Positions 46,153 through 56,233 are shown, numbered from the stretch's first letter. The stretch: 64,000 nucleotides of DNA from Bacillus sp. SLBN-46 (GCF_031453555.1 NZ_JAVIZM010000001.1:1495001-1559000); one strand, 5' to 3'. Translations and numbers: made by a program. The notes: generated by a model not told the origin, from the letters alone.

Positions 46153-47304
46153 ATGAAAAAAATATTGTTTCTAACTGGAACAAGAGCCGACTATGGAAAA
46201 ATAAAGACTTTGATGAGAAAAATAGATTCTAGTCCTAATTTTGAATTGTATATTTTTGTAACAGGCATGCATATGTTATCTAAATATGGGTCTACTTGGA
46301 GAGAAATATATAAAGATGGTTTTCAGAACGTCTATCATTTTGTAAATCAACAGACTAATCACAAAATGGATATGGCACTTAGTAATACAATTTTGGGATT
46401 AAGTAATTATGTACATGAGTTAAGTCCTGATTTGATTATAGTACATGGAGATCGACTTGAGGCACTTGCGGGCGCTATAGTAGGAGCATTTAACAATATT
46501 AAAGTTGCACATATTGAAGGTGGAGAGGTATCTGGCACAATTGATGAATCTATTAGACATTCTATAACTAAACTTTCACATCTTCATTTTGTAAGTAATA
46601 ATAAAGCTAAAAAGAGGATTATACAATTAGGTGAACATGAACGAAATATTTTTGTGATAGGTTCTCCAGATATTGATGTTATGATGTCAATTGATTTGCC
46701 AACAATTCAGACAGTAAAAAAACATTACGATATTCCTTTTGAAAATTATGCAATTGTAATGTACCACCCTGTTACAACAGAAGTAAATAAATTAAGCAAT
46801 CATATTAACCAAGTTGTCAATGCATTAATAGAAAGTAAGAAAAAATACGTTGTTATTTATCCTAATAATGATGAAGGAAGCAATATTATATTAAATGAAT
46901 ATCAAAGGTTATCACAAAATGCTAATTTTAAAATTTACCCTTCAATGAGGTTTGAATATTTTTTAACGTTATTGAAACACTGTGAAATTATGATTGGTAA
47001 TTCAAGTGCTGGTATTAGAGAGGCTGGAGTATATGGAGTTCCTACAATTGATATTGGTAAAAGGCAATCTGGTAGATATAACCCAGAAACTTCTGTAAAT
47101 ATAAATCATGTGAATGAAGACTGTGTCTCAATATTGGAAGCAATTTTTCAACGTAAAAGTGCTAAGTTAGTTAGTCAAGAATTTGGAAAGGGAAATAGCG
47201 CAGAGAAGTTTATACAAATAATAGAGAATGACTCTATTTGGGATATTGATGTTCAAAAACAATTTATTGATCTTAACCTTATGGGGGAAAAGGCTTATGT
47301 ATAA
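46153..47304 (+). CDS. NeuC/LegG-family hydrolysing UDP-sugar 2-epimerase
   Basis: A 383-residue UDP-GlcNAc 2-epimerase. ILFLTGTRADYGKIKTLMRK, IVHGDRLEALAGAIVGAF, VAHIEGGEVSGTIDESIRHS and VIGSPDIDVM fit the hydrolysing NeuC/LegG type. In the setting of bacillosamine genes a LegG role (from UDP-diNAc-bacillosamine) is possible. The ATG at 46153 has TAGGAG 8 bp upstream; the frame opens earlier at 46123. Overlaps the next gene by 8 bp. Confidence 0.88.
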   Translation: MKKILFLTGTRADYGKIKTLMRKIDSSPNFELYIFVTGMHMLSKYGSTWREIYKDGFQNVYHFVNQQTNHKMDMALSNTILGLSNYVHELSPDLIIVHGDRLEALAGAIVGAFNNIKVAHIEGGEVSGTIDESIRHSITKLSHLHFVSNNKAKKRIIQLGEHERNIFVIGSPDIDVMMSIDLPTIQTVKKHYDIPFENYAIVMYHPVTTEVNKLSNHINQVVNALIESKKKYVVIYPNNDEGSNIILNEYQRLSQNANFKIYPSMRFEYFLTLLKHCEIMIGNSSAGIREAGVYGVPTIDIGKRQSGRYNPETSVNINHVNEDCVSILEAIFQRKSAKLVSQEFGKGNSAEKFIQIIENDSIWDIDVQKQFIDLNLMGEKAYV

Positions 47305-48001
47305 CCAAAAGTCATTTTTAGCTATTATTCCTGCTAGAGGTGGAAGTAAGGGGATTCCTGGTAAAAATATTATTAAAATAAATGAAAAACCATTAATCCA
47401 ATATACAATAGAAGCTGCGCTCAGTTCTAAATACTTAGACAGGATTATTGTATCTACTGATTGTAAATCAATTGCAGAAGTTTCTTTAAGTTGTGGAGCG
47501 GAAGTTCCCTTTATCAGGCCGGAATCATTAGCAAAAGATACTTCAAAAACTATTGATGTTTTATTACATGCAGTAGATGATTTAAGAAAAGTTGGGGATA
47601 AATATGACTACCTTGTACTCCTTCAACCAACACAACCTTTACGAACTGCTAAACATATTGATGAAGCAATTGAAATGATTATTAATAAAAAGGGTGAGAG
47701 TCTTGTAAGTATATCTGAAGTTTCAGAACACCCACTTTTAATGAGAAGATTAGATAGTCACTGCAATGTCCAAAAATTATTGCATATGGAAAGTACAGTA
47801 AGAAGACAGGATTTTCCAAAATATTATAAGGTAAATGGTTCAATTTACATCAATCAAATTAATAGTAATTTTAATTTGAATACTAGCTTAAATGACAATA
47901 AATTAGGGTATGTTATGAATAAAGATTATGACCTTGATATAGATGAACCTTCTGATTTGGAAATATTAAAAAAGAAGCAAGAAATAATAAATTTTATATA
48001 A
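47297..48001 (+). CDS. NeuA/LegF-family CMP-nonulosonic acid synthetase
   Basis: A 234-residue cytidylyltransferase. LAIIPARGGSKGIPGKNI is the CTP loop, then IVSTDCKSIAEVSLSCGAEV, YLVLLQPTQPLRTAKHIDEA and NKDYDLDIDEPSDLEILKKK. It activates the NeuB-type product with CTP. ATG 47297 with GGGGGAAAAGG lies in the end of the epimerase gene; an in-frame start at 47228 is less likely. With the two previous genes it forms a complete CMP-sialic/legionaminic acid set. Confidence 0.9.
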   Translation: MYNQKSFLAIIPARGGSKGIPGKNIIKINEKPLIQYTIEAALSSKYLDRIIVSTDCKSIAEVSLSCGAEVPFIRPESLAKDTSKTIDVLLHAVDDLRKVGDKYDYLVLLQPTQPLRTAKHIDEAIEMIINKKGESLVSISEVSEHPLLMRRLDSHCNVQKLLHMESTVRRQDFPKYYKVNGSIYINQINSNFNLNTSLNDNKLGYVMNKDYDLDIDEPSDLEILKKKQEIINFI

Positions 48002-48035
48002 AAAACAAATAATCAAAATAGGTTACTATTTTTAT

Positions 48036-48051
48036 GTTCGTTATACAGAAG
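48036..48051. promoter_or_regulatory. Imperfect SinR-type site
   Basis: GTTCGTTATACAGAAG differs from the full motif only at the last base. It lies 157 bp before the GT2 gene at 48208, in a 206-bp gap with no gene. Confidence 0.4.
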
Positions 48052-48207
48052 AAGTTTTTGGAATTATGTAAGTGTTTCTTAAATGTTTATTGTAATAAAA
48101 TAAATCTATAAATTGGAGTAAAAAGAAAAGTCTCTCTAAGATTATGCTAACTTAATATGGGTTATAAATAGAAGCTCATGTATCTATTATGTAGGGAAGT
48201 TGATTTT

Positions 48208-49203
48208 ATGGAAAATAAAATTAGTATTATTGTTCCAATTTATAAAGTACAAGAATGTTTAAATAAATGTATTGATTCAATATTAAATCAATCCTTCCAA
48301 GAGTTTGAATTAATTTTAGTTAATGACGGGTCTCCTGACAGATGTGGTGAAATTTGTGAAGATTACGCTAAAAAGGATAAAAGAGTAAAAGTAATTCACA
48401 AGGTAAATGGGGGACTTTCGTCTGCAAGGAACACTGGGATTGATTATGCTACAGGTGATTTTATTGCTTTTGTGGATAGTGATGATTATATCAACTCCAA
48501 TATGTATGAATTGTTGTATAAAAAGGCAATAGAAACTTCAGCTGATATTGTTTTATGCGATTTTGATCTTGTATACGAGAATGAAAATAATAAAGATGCT
48601 AATTTGGTAACTAATTTAGATTTTGTCCATCAAACTTTTACAAATATAGAAGCTTTAGAAGAATTATACGGAAACAGAAATGTTAATTTTGTAGTTGCGT
48701 GGAATAAACTCTACAGAAGAAGTTTATTTTCTGACTTACGATATGAAGAAGGAAGGATTCATGAAGATGAGTTTATCATACATAAATTATTATACAAATC
48801 TTCTAAAATCACATATTTGCCAATAAAATTATACTTTTATTTTCAGAGAAATAATAGCATAACTGGAACGACCTTTAGTTTAAAAAGATTAGATGAAGTA
48901 TATGCCTTAAGGAATAGAGTGGATTTTTTTAAAAAGGTTAAACTTCAAGACTTACAGCATAAAGCAGAGTTTAAATATATGGAAAGTCTTTTTGTGAATT
49001 ATAGAAAAGTAAAAATTAATAAACTCAATACCCCTAATGAATTCATGAATATAAAAAAAGATTTATTTAATAGTCTAATAAGGTTAATACAAAATCCCTT
49101 TAACAATCGAAAAGAAAAGACTATATGGACCTTATTTATTACATTTCCTTTTATTTATGATTGGTATAAAAAAGTTGAGCATAACAAAAAGAATTCATTA
49201 TAG
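48208..49203 (+). CDS. GT2 glycosyltransferase
   Basis: A 331-residue GT-A enzyme with KISIIVPIYKVQECLNKCID, ILVNDGSPDRCGEICEDYAK, NGGLSSARNTGIDYATGDFI and the metal-binding FVDSDDYINSNMY. This is the typical EpsJ/capsule GT2 type. ATG at 48208 with GGGAAG upstream; the frame opens at 48178. It may start its own transcription unit behind the near-operator at 48036. Donor and acceptor unknown. Confidence 0.9.
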   Translation: MENKISIIVPIYKVQECLNKCIDSILNQSFQEFELILVNDGSPDRCGEICEDYAKKDKRVKVIHKVNGGLSSARNTGIDYATGDFIAFVDSDDYINSNMYELLYKKAIETSADIVLCDFDLVYENENNKDANLVTNLDFVHQTFTNIEALEELYGNRNVNFVVAWNKLYRRSLFSDLRYEEGRIHEDEFIIHKLLYKSSKITYLPIKLYFYFQRNNSITGTTFSLKRLDEVYALRNRVDFFKKVKLQDLQHKAEFKYMESLFVNYRKVKINKLNTPNEFMNIKKDLFNSLIRLIQNPFNNRKEKTIWTLFITFPFIYDWYKKVEHNKKNSL

Positions 49204-49328
49204 GGATTTGGTAAAATCTTCTTGTCCAAGGATTGTCTGCATTTCTAATCGTTAACAAAACAACCATATTAAAAAGGGGGGATTCCATAAATATTAACGC
49301 CAATATCTTAAAAAGAGGGTAGAATGTA

Positions 49329-50446
49329 TTGAAAAAATTATTGATAATGAATGATTTAATATGTGGCGGGGGTGTTGAGAAGGTAATGATGAACATTGTA
49401 AATCACTTGCCAAAACATGAATATGAGATAACCATTTTGACTCCAAATTATGATTCTAGATATCATACTTATTAAAATGAAAATATAGATTATTGGTCAC
49501 TAGATTCCTTTGATAAGAACTTGTTAAAAGGTTCTAAACTACCGATAAAAGTTGTTAATAAATTTTTTAGAAAATTTAATAAATATAAAATAAAAAATAA
49601 GATTATAAAAGGAAATTTTGATACTGCAATTGCCATGAAAGAAGGACAATGTATGAGATTCATTGGTGATTTAAATATAAATAGAAAGATTGCATGGGTC
49701 CATGTTGATTATGATGTATTTCATTGGACAAAAGGTGAGTTTAAAAAGGGTGAAGAGTTAGAATATATGAAAAAATTTAATCATGTGATTTGTGTTTCGA
49801 ATAAAGTTAAACAGAGCGTAATTAATCAAGCTGGGGACACGGGAAATCTTATATATATAGCTAATCCATTAATGAAAAGGAAATTATAGAAAAGTCTCTT
49901 GAAAAGGTAGAACATTAAGAAAACGAATATAGCCCATTATTTGTAAGTGTTGGTAGATTAGCATATGAAAAAGGGTATGATATTTTACTAAAAGTTTGTG
50001 AGAAATTAAATAACCATGGCTATAAATATAGATTAGTGATTATTGGGGACGGAGATGAAATAAAATCATTAGAGTGTTTTATTAAAAAAAACCATTTAAA
50101 AAATGTAACACTTTTAGATGAGAAGGAAAACCCTTATAAATAATTAAAACATGCAGATTGGTTTATTTCATCATCAAGGTTTGAAGGGTACTCTCTTGTT
50201 ACTCAGGAAGCAGCAATTTTAGGAGTTCCAATTATTGCTACAGATTGTTCTGGTGTGAAAGAACTTTTGGGTAATAATAATGAATTTGGAATTGTTACAG
50301 AAATAAATGAGGAAAGAATATATAATGCTATGGTTAAAGTGATAGAAAATAAAAAAATACAGGGATTCTATAAAAGGAAAATAATTGAACGTTCCAAAGT
50401 CATTTCGATTAGTCAACGGATGGAGGCATTACAAGTACTGTTCTAA
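49329..50446 (+). pseudogene. Decayed GT4 glycosyltransferase
   Basis: Reading from the TTG at 49329 gives KKLLIMNDLICGGGVEKVMM, a GT4 N-terminus like those at 32530 and 38110. The frame is broken by TAA at 49473, then, after about 49870, by a one-base shift (frame continues from 49880), and again by TAA at 49916 and 50141. Between the breaks the C-domain is clear: VSVGRLAYEKGYDILLKVCE, NPYK, then HADWFISSSRFEGYSLVTQE and AAILGVPIIATDCSG. Three stops plus a frameshift leave no plausible product. The fragments at 49521-49889 and 50255-50446 belong to this one gene. Confidence 0.88.
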
Positions 50447-50549
50447 AATTTATAAAAAGAGTAACAAAAATTATTTTTTTTAATTTCCCCAAGATAATAT
50501 TTAAAAGGTAGTTGGTTATAAAAATATTTTATAAAGTAGGGCAGAAATT

Positions 50550-52160
50550 ATGGATTTGAAGGAAAAAAAATTAAAAGTAGGAATTATTTTAGACTCCTTG
50601 GATGTACCTAAATGGATTGGAAAAATAATTACCGATCTCTTCAAAATTGATTTTGTAGTATTAAAGATAGCCTATAAAAGTAGAAGAGATAATCAATATC
50701 AATTTAATAAGAAAAACAATTATAATTGTCTTTATAAGAAATATTGTAACTTTGACTATAAATATTATAGTACAAAAGTTAAAGAAAATGCGTTTGAAAA
50801 GATGAATCTCGAAGAATTTTTAGATCAATTAAGCAACAATGCTGATTTATTCAGGACAGATTCTATTAATCTTTCTGAAGTAGAGATAGAGACTATAAAA
50901 AATGATAAATTTGATGTCGTTATACAGTTTGGTGCTAGAGAGCTTTTAGATAAATTAGTTGGAATATCTAAATATGGAATTTGGTATTATCCTCATGATT
51001 CTTTTGGAGAAGGATATATATATGAACCCAGTTTCTTTAGGTCTATGTTTCATAAAAATACTCCATTAGAAATCACTTTAAACACAATCATGAATGATTC
51101 ACAAAACAGCAAAATTATTTATAAATCACAATCATCTGTAACAAAGGGATCTCTTTTTATTCACAGTAATCAGGTTTACTGGAAGTCTGCGGAATTTATT
51201 AAAAGAAAACTCTATGATTTGTATGAAGGAAAATTGGTTAGCATTAATGAATCAGAAGGTAAATCCAAACAAAAAGAATACAAAAAAGTTAAAAATGTTG
51301 AAACTATTAACTTGTTTTTAAATTTAACGATAGAAAAAGTTAAATCGAGATTATACAAAGAACAGTGGTTTCTTGCGTATAAAAACAATATGGATGAAAA
51401 TTTTAAATTAATTAAACCCCCAGCTGATAGATTTTATGCGGATCCATTTATTATTAAAAAGGATAACAGGACCTTTATTTTCTTTGAGGAATTTATTTAT
51501 AGCAAGGGTAAAGGTGATATCTCTGTCTTTGAAATTGATCCAGAATCTAATACAAATTCAAAACCTGTTACTATTTTAGATAAACCTTATCATTTATCAT
51601 ATCCCTTCCTTTATGAGTGGGAAGATGAAATCTACATGATACCTGAGACTTCAGGTAATAGAACTGTCGAAATTTATAAGGCAACCAAATTTCCATATGA
51701 ATGGGAATTAGAAAAGGTTTTAATTGATAATATAAATGCAGTAGATGCAACAGTTATCCATTATAATAATAAATTTTGGATGTTTGCCAATGTTTTTGTT
51801 GATGGGTCTTCATCGTTAGACGAGTTGCATATTTTTTACTCTGAAAGTCTTTTGGGTGAGTGGAAACCACATTTGATGAATCCGGTAGTTTCAAATGCTT
51901 CATCTGCCCGTCCAGCTGGGAATATTTTTTTAAAGGATGGAAAGTTGATTAGGCCCTCACAAGACTGTTCATTTAGTTATGGTCATTCGGTTAAATTTAA
52001 CGAAATAGTGGAACTCACAGAAGAAAATTATAATGAAAGATTACAATTTGAAATGAAACCTGATTGGTTAAAAAATAATAAAGGAACTCACACTTATAAT
52101 TTTAATGAAGATTACGAAGTAATTGACGGAAGAATGATGAAGAGTAGAATATTTAAATAA
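50550..52160 (+). CDS. Formyltransferase-like / beta-propeller glycosyltransferase
   Basis: A 536-residue two-part protein. The N-terminal ~250 residues (KVGIILDSLDVPKWIGKIIT, FDVVIQFGAREL) resemble a formyltransferase-like Rossmann region. The C-terminal ~290 residues carry YADPFIIKKDNRTFIFFEEF, YHLSYPFLYEWEDEIYMIPE and RPAGNIFLKDGKLIRPSQDC, the repeats of the GH43-like five-bladed propeller named after glucosamine inositolphosphorylceramide transferase. It is probably a sugar-modifying or transferase protein of the polysaccharide; the exact activity is not known. ATG behind AGGGCAG. Confidence 0.72.
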   Translation: MDLKEKKLKVGIILDSLDVPKWIGKIITDLFKIDFVVLKIAYKSRRDNQYQFNKKNNYNCLYKKYCNFDYKYYSTKVKENAFEKMNLEEFLDQLSNNADLFRTDSINLSEVEIETIKNDKFDVVIQFGARELLDKLVGISKYGIWYYPHDSFGEGYIYEPSFFRSMFHKNTPLEITLNTIMNDSQNSKIIYKSQSSVTKGSLFIHSNQVYWKSAEFIKRKLYDLYEGKLVSINESEGKSKQKEYKKVKNVETINLFLNLTIEKVKSRLYKEQWFLAYKNNMDENFKLIKPPADRFYADPFIIKKDNRTFIFFEEFIYSKGKGDISVFEIDPESNTNSKPVTILDKPYHLSYPFLYEWEDEIYMIPETSGNRTVEIYKATKFPYEWELEKVLIDNINAVDATVIHYNNKFWMFANVFVDGSSSLDELHIFYSESLLGEWKPHLMNPVVSNASSARPAGNIFLKDGKLIRPSQDCSFSYGHSVKFNEIVELTEENYNERLQFEMKPDWLKNNKGTHTYNFNEDYEVIDGRMMKSRIFK

Positions 52161-52357
52161 AAATCAAGCTTTAAAATGTTGTCTGAGAGTTTTTTAAAAA
52201 GTAGACTATATCATTAATAAACAATTATACTTGTGAAAATCACTCATATCGATCCACATGTGACCTTTACCTATCCCTCTTTATACTTTAAAAGTCTTAA
52301 GCCTGAGGCCTCTCAGACTCGTACTGATTCAAATATTATTGAAAATGAGGAAAATCT

Positions 52358-53419
52358 ATGAATAGAGATACTACAATTGATGCTGCTAAGGGTATTGGAA
52401 TAATATTAGTTGTATTAGGGCATACACCAGGTCTACCAATGATTTTAAAGGAATATATATATTCTTTTCATATGCCTTTATTTTTTTTGATTACTGGGTA
52501 TTTATTTAATGAAAGAAAGAATAAGTTAGTACCGTATCAAGGTTTCTTTCGACTTAGATTTAATAGACTAATAATACCATATTTTACAATGGCTTTTAGT
52601 TGTTATTTTGTATTTTCGTTAGGTTTAAACACTCTTGGTTTTCTCAAGAATAGTGAGTATGACTTTCTATCTACATTAAAGCAATTAATTGGAATTATTT
52701 ACTCAAAAGGCACATTAGAATGGTTACCCAACTGCTCTCCACTTTGGTTTCTAACTTGTTTATTTGTTACCGAAAACATTTTATTATTTTTGCTAAAACG
52801 TGACATGAAAAAGCAAATAATATTAGCTATATCTATGGCATCTTTAGGATACATAATCTCTATTACCATTCCATTTAAACTTCCTTGGAATATTGATACC
52901 TCTCTTACAGCTGTTCTTTTTACGTATTTTGGTTATTTATTGAATAAATATAATCTAGTTCAAATTTTTTATAGTAAGAAAAAAGCTCAATTAGTATTAA
53001 TAACTATTTTATCTTTGTTTTTATTATATTTATCAAATACCTTTAACTTTATCAGTTACGTTTCTTTCAATAGTAATCATTACGGAAATATATTCCTAAT
53101 GTATATTGGGGCTATTTCTGGGAGTGCTACGGTATTCATTATATCTCGATTTCTTCATAGGTCGAAGATCTTGAATTTTTTTGGAGTAAATACTATGCCA
53201 ATTATTGGATTTAACTATGCTGCAATTTGGTTCGTTGGTGCAGTTTTTAGCGTTCTTGATTTACGGTATAGTTGGTTGCTGGGCTTTTTATCCCATCTTG
53301 TTGTTTTAATAATATTAATTTTACTTATTAAAAAAATACCTAAATATAACTCCTTAGTATTTGGCAATAGTAAAACAAGAATAGAAATACAAAATATGAA
53401 GTCAGGTATTATTGTTTAG
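52358..53419 (+). CDS. Acyltransferase 3 family membrane protein
   Basis: A 353-residue protein with about ten membrane helices. DAAKGIGIILVVLGHT near the start, YIYSFHMPLFFLITGYLFNE and FRLRFNRLIIPYF match the acyltransferase-3 family (OafA, WecH types) with the usual His in LGHT and R in RFNRL. It probably O-acetylates or succinylates the exopolysaccharide at the membrane. ATG behind GAGGAAAA; preceded by a 197-bp gap with no gene. Confidence 0.88.
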   Translation: MNRDTTIDAAKGIGIILVVLGHTPGLPMILKEYIYSFHMPLFFLITGYLFNERKNKLVPYQGFFRLRFNRLIIPYFTMAFSCYFVFSLGLNTLGFLKNSEYDFLSTLKQLIGIIYSKGTLEWLPNCSPLWFLTCLFVTENILLFLLKRDMKKQIILAISMASLGYIISITIPFKLPWNIDTSLTAVLFTYFGYLLNKYNLVQIFYSKKKAQLVLITILSLFLLYLSNTFNFISYVSFNSNHYGNIFLMYIGAISGSATVFIISRFLHRSKILNFFGVNTMPIIGFNYAAIWFVGAVFSVLDLRYSWLLGFLSHLVVLIILILLIKKIPKYNSLVFGNSKTRIEIQNMKSGIIV

Positions 53420-53746
53420 AAGTCGTGAAGATGCATTCTATTTAGATCATGTTTAAAGTAGAATGCAATAAGGTCATATATTAAACCATAAGAATAATGT
53501 TGACTCCAATTACTTAAGATAATATGATAGTCTTATCACCTCGTTCGTTATAAAAGATAACTTATCTGAATTTAACAGTGAGGCGGCTGATTTATATAAA
53601 AGCAGAGGAATCTAAATCTAAAAAGTAAATCCTCTCGATTAATTCTGGTCTTTTTGTTCTTTTTAAAGAACAAAAAATATGGGGTTGTTTTAGGAGATAA
53701 CTGAAGCAGGGATTATATTAGCTTCAAGTTAGGGAGAGTTTAGATA
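53420..53746. other. 327-bp intergenic region with regulatory elements
   Basis: No gene is seen. It holds a 12-bp imperfect hairpin without T-run (53432-53467), a degenerate operator-like word (GTTCGTTATAAAAGATAAC at 53543) and a full SinR-type operator at 53656. It separates the acyltransferase gene from the next polysaccharide unit. Confidence 0.7.
53656..53671. promoter_or_regulatory. SinR-type operator (fourth unit)
   Basis: GTTCTTTTTAAAGAAC, identical to the word at 59270, lies 76 bp before the GT4 gene at 53747. Confidence 0.75.
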
Positions 53747-54832
53747 ATGAAAATACTTGTGTTAGCTAACTTCGGCATGGGGCTGTATAACTTTAGAAAA
53801 GAATTATTAGCAGAACTAATAAAACAAAATAATGAAGTTTATGTTTCATTACCAAATGATGAGTACGTTCCAAAACTAAAAAGGTTTGGTTGTCAATTCA
53901 TAGAGACTCAGATAGATAGACGCGGAACCAATCCCATTCAAGATGCACAGCTTTTAATTAATTATATAAAACTAATTAGACGAATTAATCCAGACGTCGT
54001 TTTAACTTATACCATCAAGCCTAATGTTTATGGCGGCCTAGCATGCAGGATCACCAAAACACCATATATCACGAACATTACTGGTCTAGGTACATCCGTT
54101 GAAAATAAGGGCATCATTCAAAAAATTACACTAATGCTTAATAAAGTAGGTTTAAAGAAAGCCTCCTGTTTATTTTTCCAAAATGAAACGAATCGGAAGT
54201 TCTTTCTGAAGCACAACATTGTAAAGAACAAAACAAAATTAATTCCCGGCTCTGGTGTGAATTTAAACCACCATACTTTTGAAGAGTACCCTGAGGATGA
54301 TGGGAAAAACAAATTCTTATTTATTGGAAGAATGATGAAATCAAAGGGGATAGAAGAACTGCTACAAGCAGTAAAGATTGTGAAAGGAAAATATCCCAAT
54401 ACACAATTTGATTTAATCGGTCCTTGCGAAGAAGATTACCATCAACAATTAGCTGAATTAAATCAATTAGGATTGATTCATTATCACGGCCAACAGGATG
54501 ATGTTCATTCATTTATTAAGGAATCTCACGCAACCGTCCTTCCCTCCTATCATGAAGGAACAGCGAATGTACTGCTTGAATCTGCCTCTTCAGGACGACC
54601 AGTTTTAGCTTCAAGAGTACCTGGGTGTATTGAAACGTTTGATGAAGATGTAAGCGGTTTTGGTTTTGAGGTGAAAAGTGTTGAGAGTCTAGTAGAAGCC
54701 ATCACTAAATTTATAAATCTGCCGTATGAACAAAAAAAAGCAATGGGCCTCGCAGGGCGTAGAAAAATGGAGAATGAATTCGATAGAAGAATTGTGATTA
54801 ATGCATATTTGGAGGAAATTAACAATGTATAA
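53747..54832 (+). CDS. GT4 glycosyltransferase (EpsD-like)
   Basis: A 361-residue GT-B enzyme. KILVLANFGMGLYNFRKELL opens it, then VVLTYTIKPNVYGGLACRIT, FLFIGRMMKSKGIEELLQAV, VLPSYHEGTANVLLESASSG and RPVLASRVPGC. The opening and the YTIKPNVYG strand match EpsD/CapM-type GalNAc or hexosamine transferases. It probably adds the second sugar after the EpsL-like initiation. First gene of the fourth unit; ATG behind GGGAGAG. Confidence 0.88.
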   Translation: MKILVLANFGMGLYNFRKELLAELIKQNNEVYVSLPNDEYVPKLKRFGCQFIETQIDRRGTNPIQDAQLLINYIKLIRRINPDVVLTYTIKPNVYGGLACRITKTPYITNITGLGTSVENKGIIQKITLMLNKVGLKKASCLFFQNETNRKFFLKHNIVKNKTKLIPGSGVNLNHHTFEEYPEDDGKNKFLFIGRMMKSKGIEELLQAVKIVKGKYPNTQFDLIGPCEEDYHQQLAELNQLGLIHYHGQQDDVHSFIKESHATVLPSYHEGTANVLLESASSGRPVLASRVPGCIETFDEDVSGFGFEVKSVESLVEAITKFINLPYEQKKAMGLAGRRKMENEFDRRIVINAYLEEINNV

Positions 54833-54843
54833 GGAGAAATGGT

Positions 54844-56232
54844 ATGAATTTATATGAAAAAATTGTTAAAAGAGAAGAAAAAGTATCATTAATCGGCCTT
54901 GGTTATGTGGGTATGCCTATTGCTGTTTCTTTTGCAAAGAAAGTGGATGTCATTGGTTTTGATGTGAATAAGGAAAAGATTGAGCTTTATAAAAATGGTG
55001 TGGACCCTACAAAAGAAGTAGGAAATGAAATAATCAAACTCACAACTGTTGATTTTACCTCAGATGAAAAGAGGCTAAGAGAAGCGAAATTCCATATTGT
55101 TGCCGTACCTACCCCTGTTAAAGAAGACCGAACTCCAGACTTAACTCCTATTGAATCAGCCACCCGTACTCTTGGTAGAAATTTAACCAAAGGCTCCATC
55201 GTTGTCTTTGAATCTACTGTCTATCCTGGTGTAACAGAGGATTTCTGTGTTCCGATTTTAGAAAAAGAATCTGGTTTAAAGTGTGGAGTAGACTTTAAAG
55301 TTGGGTATTCTCCTGAAAGAATAAATCCGGGGGATCAAGAGCATAGACTAGAAACAATCATTAAAGTGGTTTCTGGAATGGATAAAGAATCATTAGAAAT
55401 TATCGCAAAAGTGTATGAACTTGTTGTCGATGTGGGGGTTTATAAAGCTGAAAGCATTAAAGTGGCTGAGGCAGCAAAGGTAATTGAAAATTCTCAGCGA
55501 GACATTAATATCGCTTTTATGAATGAACTTTCTATCATCTTCAATAAGATGGGCATTGATACAAAATCTGTATTAGAGGCGGCAGGAACGAAGTGGAACT
55601 TTCTAAAGTTCTCTCCTGGTCTTGTAGGTGGCCATTGTATAGGTGTTGATCCCTACTACCTTACATACAAAGCGGAACAAATGGGCTACTATTCTCAAAT
55701 TATACTTTCGGGAAGAAAAATTAATGATGATATGGGGAAGTATGTTGCTGAAAGTACAGTAAAGAAAATGATTAAGGCCAATAAACAAATAAATGGCTCA
55801 AGAGTAGCTATCTTTGGTGTTACTTTCAAAGAGAACTGTCCGGATGTTCGAAATACAAAAGTAGTCGATGTAATCAAAGAATTAGAAGAGTATGGAGTAG
55901 AAGTAAAAGTGGTTGATCCCTTAGCAGATAAAGATGACCTATGGAATGAATATAGAATTAATCCATGTACTCTTGAAGAAATAAAAGAGATGGATGCGAT
56001 TATCTTTGCCGTAGCCCATGATGAGTTTAAATCTATTTGTTTAGAAGATGTGAAAAAGATGTATAGAAATTCTGCTCAAATGTATATTCATTCTGAAGCC
56101 ATGAATGAAGTAGCGTCTGCATCTGAGTTTGATACAGAGGCTGAAAGGAATGACCATGTATTAATAGATATTAAGGGAGTATTTAATCGAACAGAAGCAG
56201 AGAATTCAGGCTTTTTGTATTGGAGGCTTTAA
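54844..56232 (+). CDS. UDP-GlcNAc C6-dehydrogenase (TviB/WbpA-like)
   Basis: A 462-residue UDP-sugar dehydrogenase. VSLIGLGYVGMPIAVSFAKK binds NAD, then VAVPTPVKEDRTPDLTPIES, SPERINPGD and the catalytic Cys in GGHCIGVDPYYLTYKAEQMG. The length and the VPTPV...RTPDLTP segment suit the TviB/WbpA group, which makes UDP-GlcNAcA, rather than the shorter UDP-glucose dehydrogenases. The next gene encodes the matching epimerase. ATG behind AAGGAGAAATGGT. Confidence 0.88.
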   Translation: MNLYEKIVKREEKVSLIGLGYVGMPIAVSFAKKVDVIGFDVNKEKIELYKNGVDPTKEVGNEIIKLTTVDFTSDEKRLREAKFHIVAVPTPVKEDRTPDLTPIESATRTLGRNLTKGSIVVFESTVYPGVTEDFCVPILEKESGLKCGVDFKVGYSPERINPGDQEHRLETIIKVVSGMDKESLEIIAKVYELVVDVGVYKAESIKVAEAAKVIENSQRDINIAFMNELSIIFNKMGIDTKSVLEAAGTKWNFLKFSPGLVGGHCIGVDPYYLTYKAEQMGYYSQIILSGRKINDDMGKYVAESTVKKMIKANKQINGSRVAIFGVTFKENCPDVRNTKVVDVIKELEEYGVEVKVVDPLADKDDLWNEYRINPCTLEEIKEMDAIIFAVAHDEFKSICLEDVKKMYRNSAQMYIHSEAMNEVASASEFDTEAERNDHVLIDIKGVFNRTEAENSGFLYWRL

Positions 56233-56233
56233 C

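Noticed and set aside
49521..50446. Two open frames (49521-49889 and 50255-50446) as separate small genes
   Set aside because: They are pieces of one GT4 gene; the intervening sequence encodes the missing parts in frame or one base off, so a single pseudogene explains them.
53543..53561. Further SinR-type operator
   Set aside because: The right half-site is GATAAC at wrong spacing; too degenerate to list as a site.
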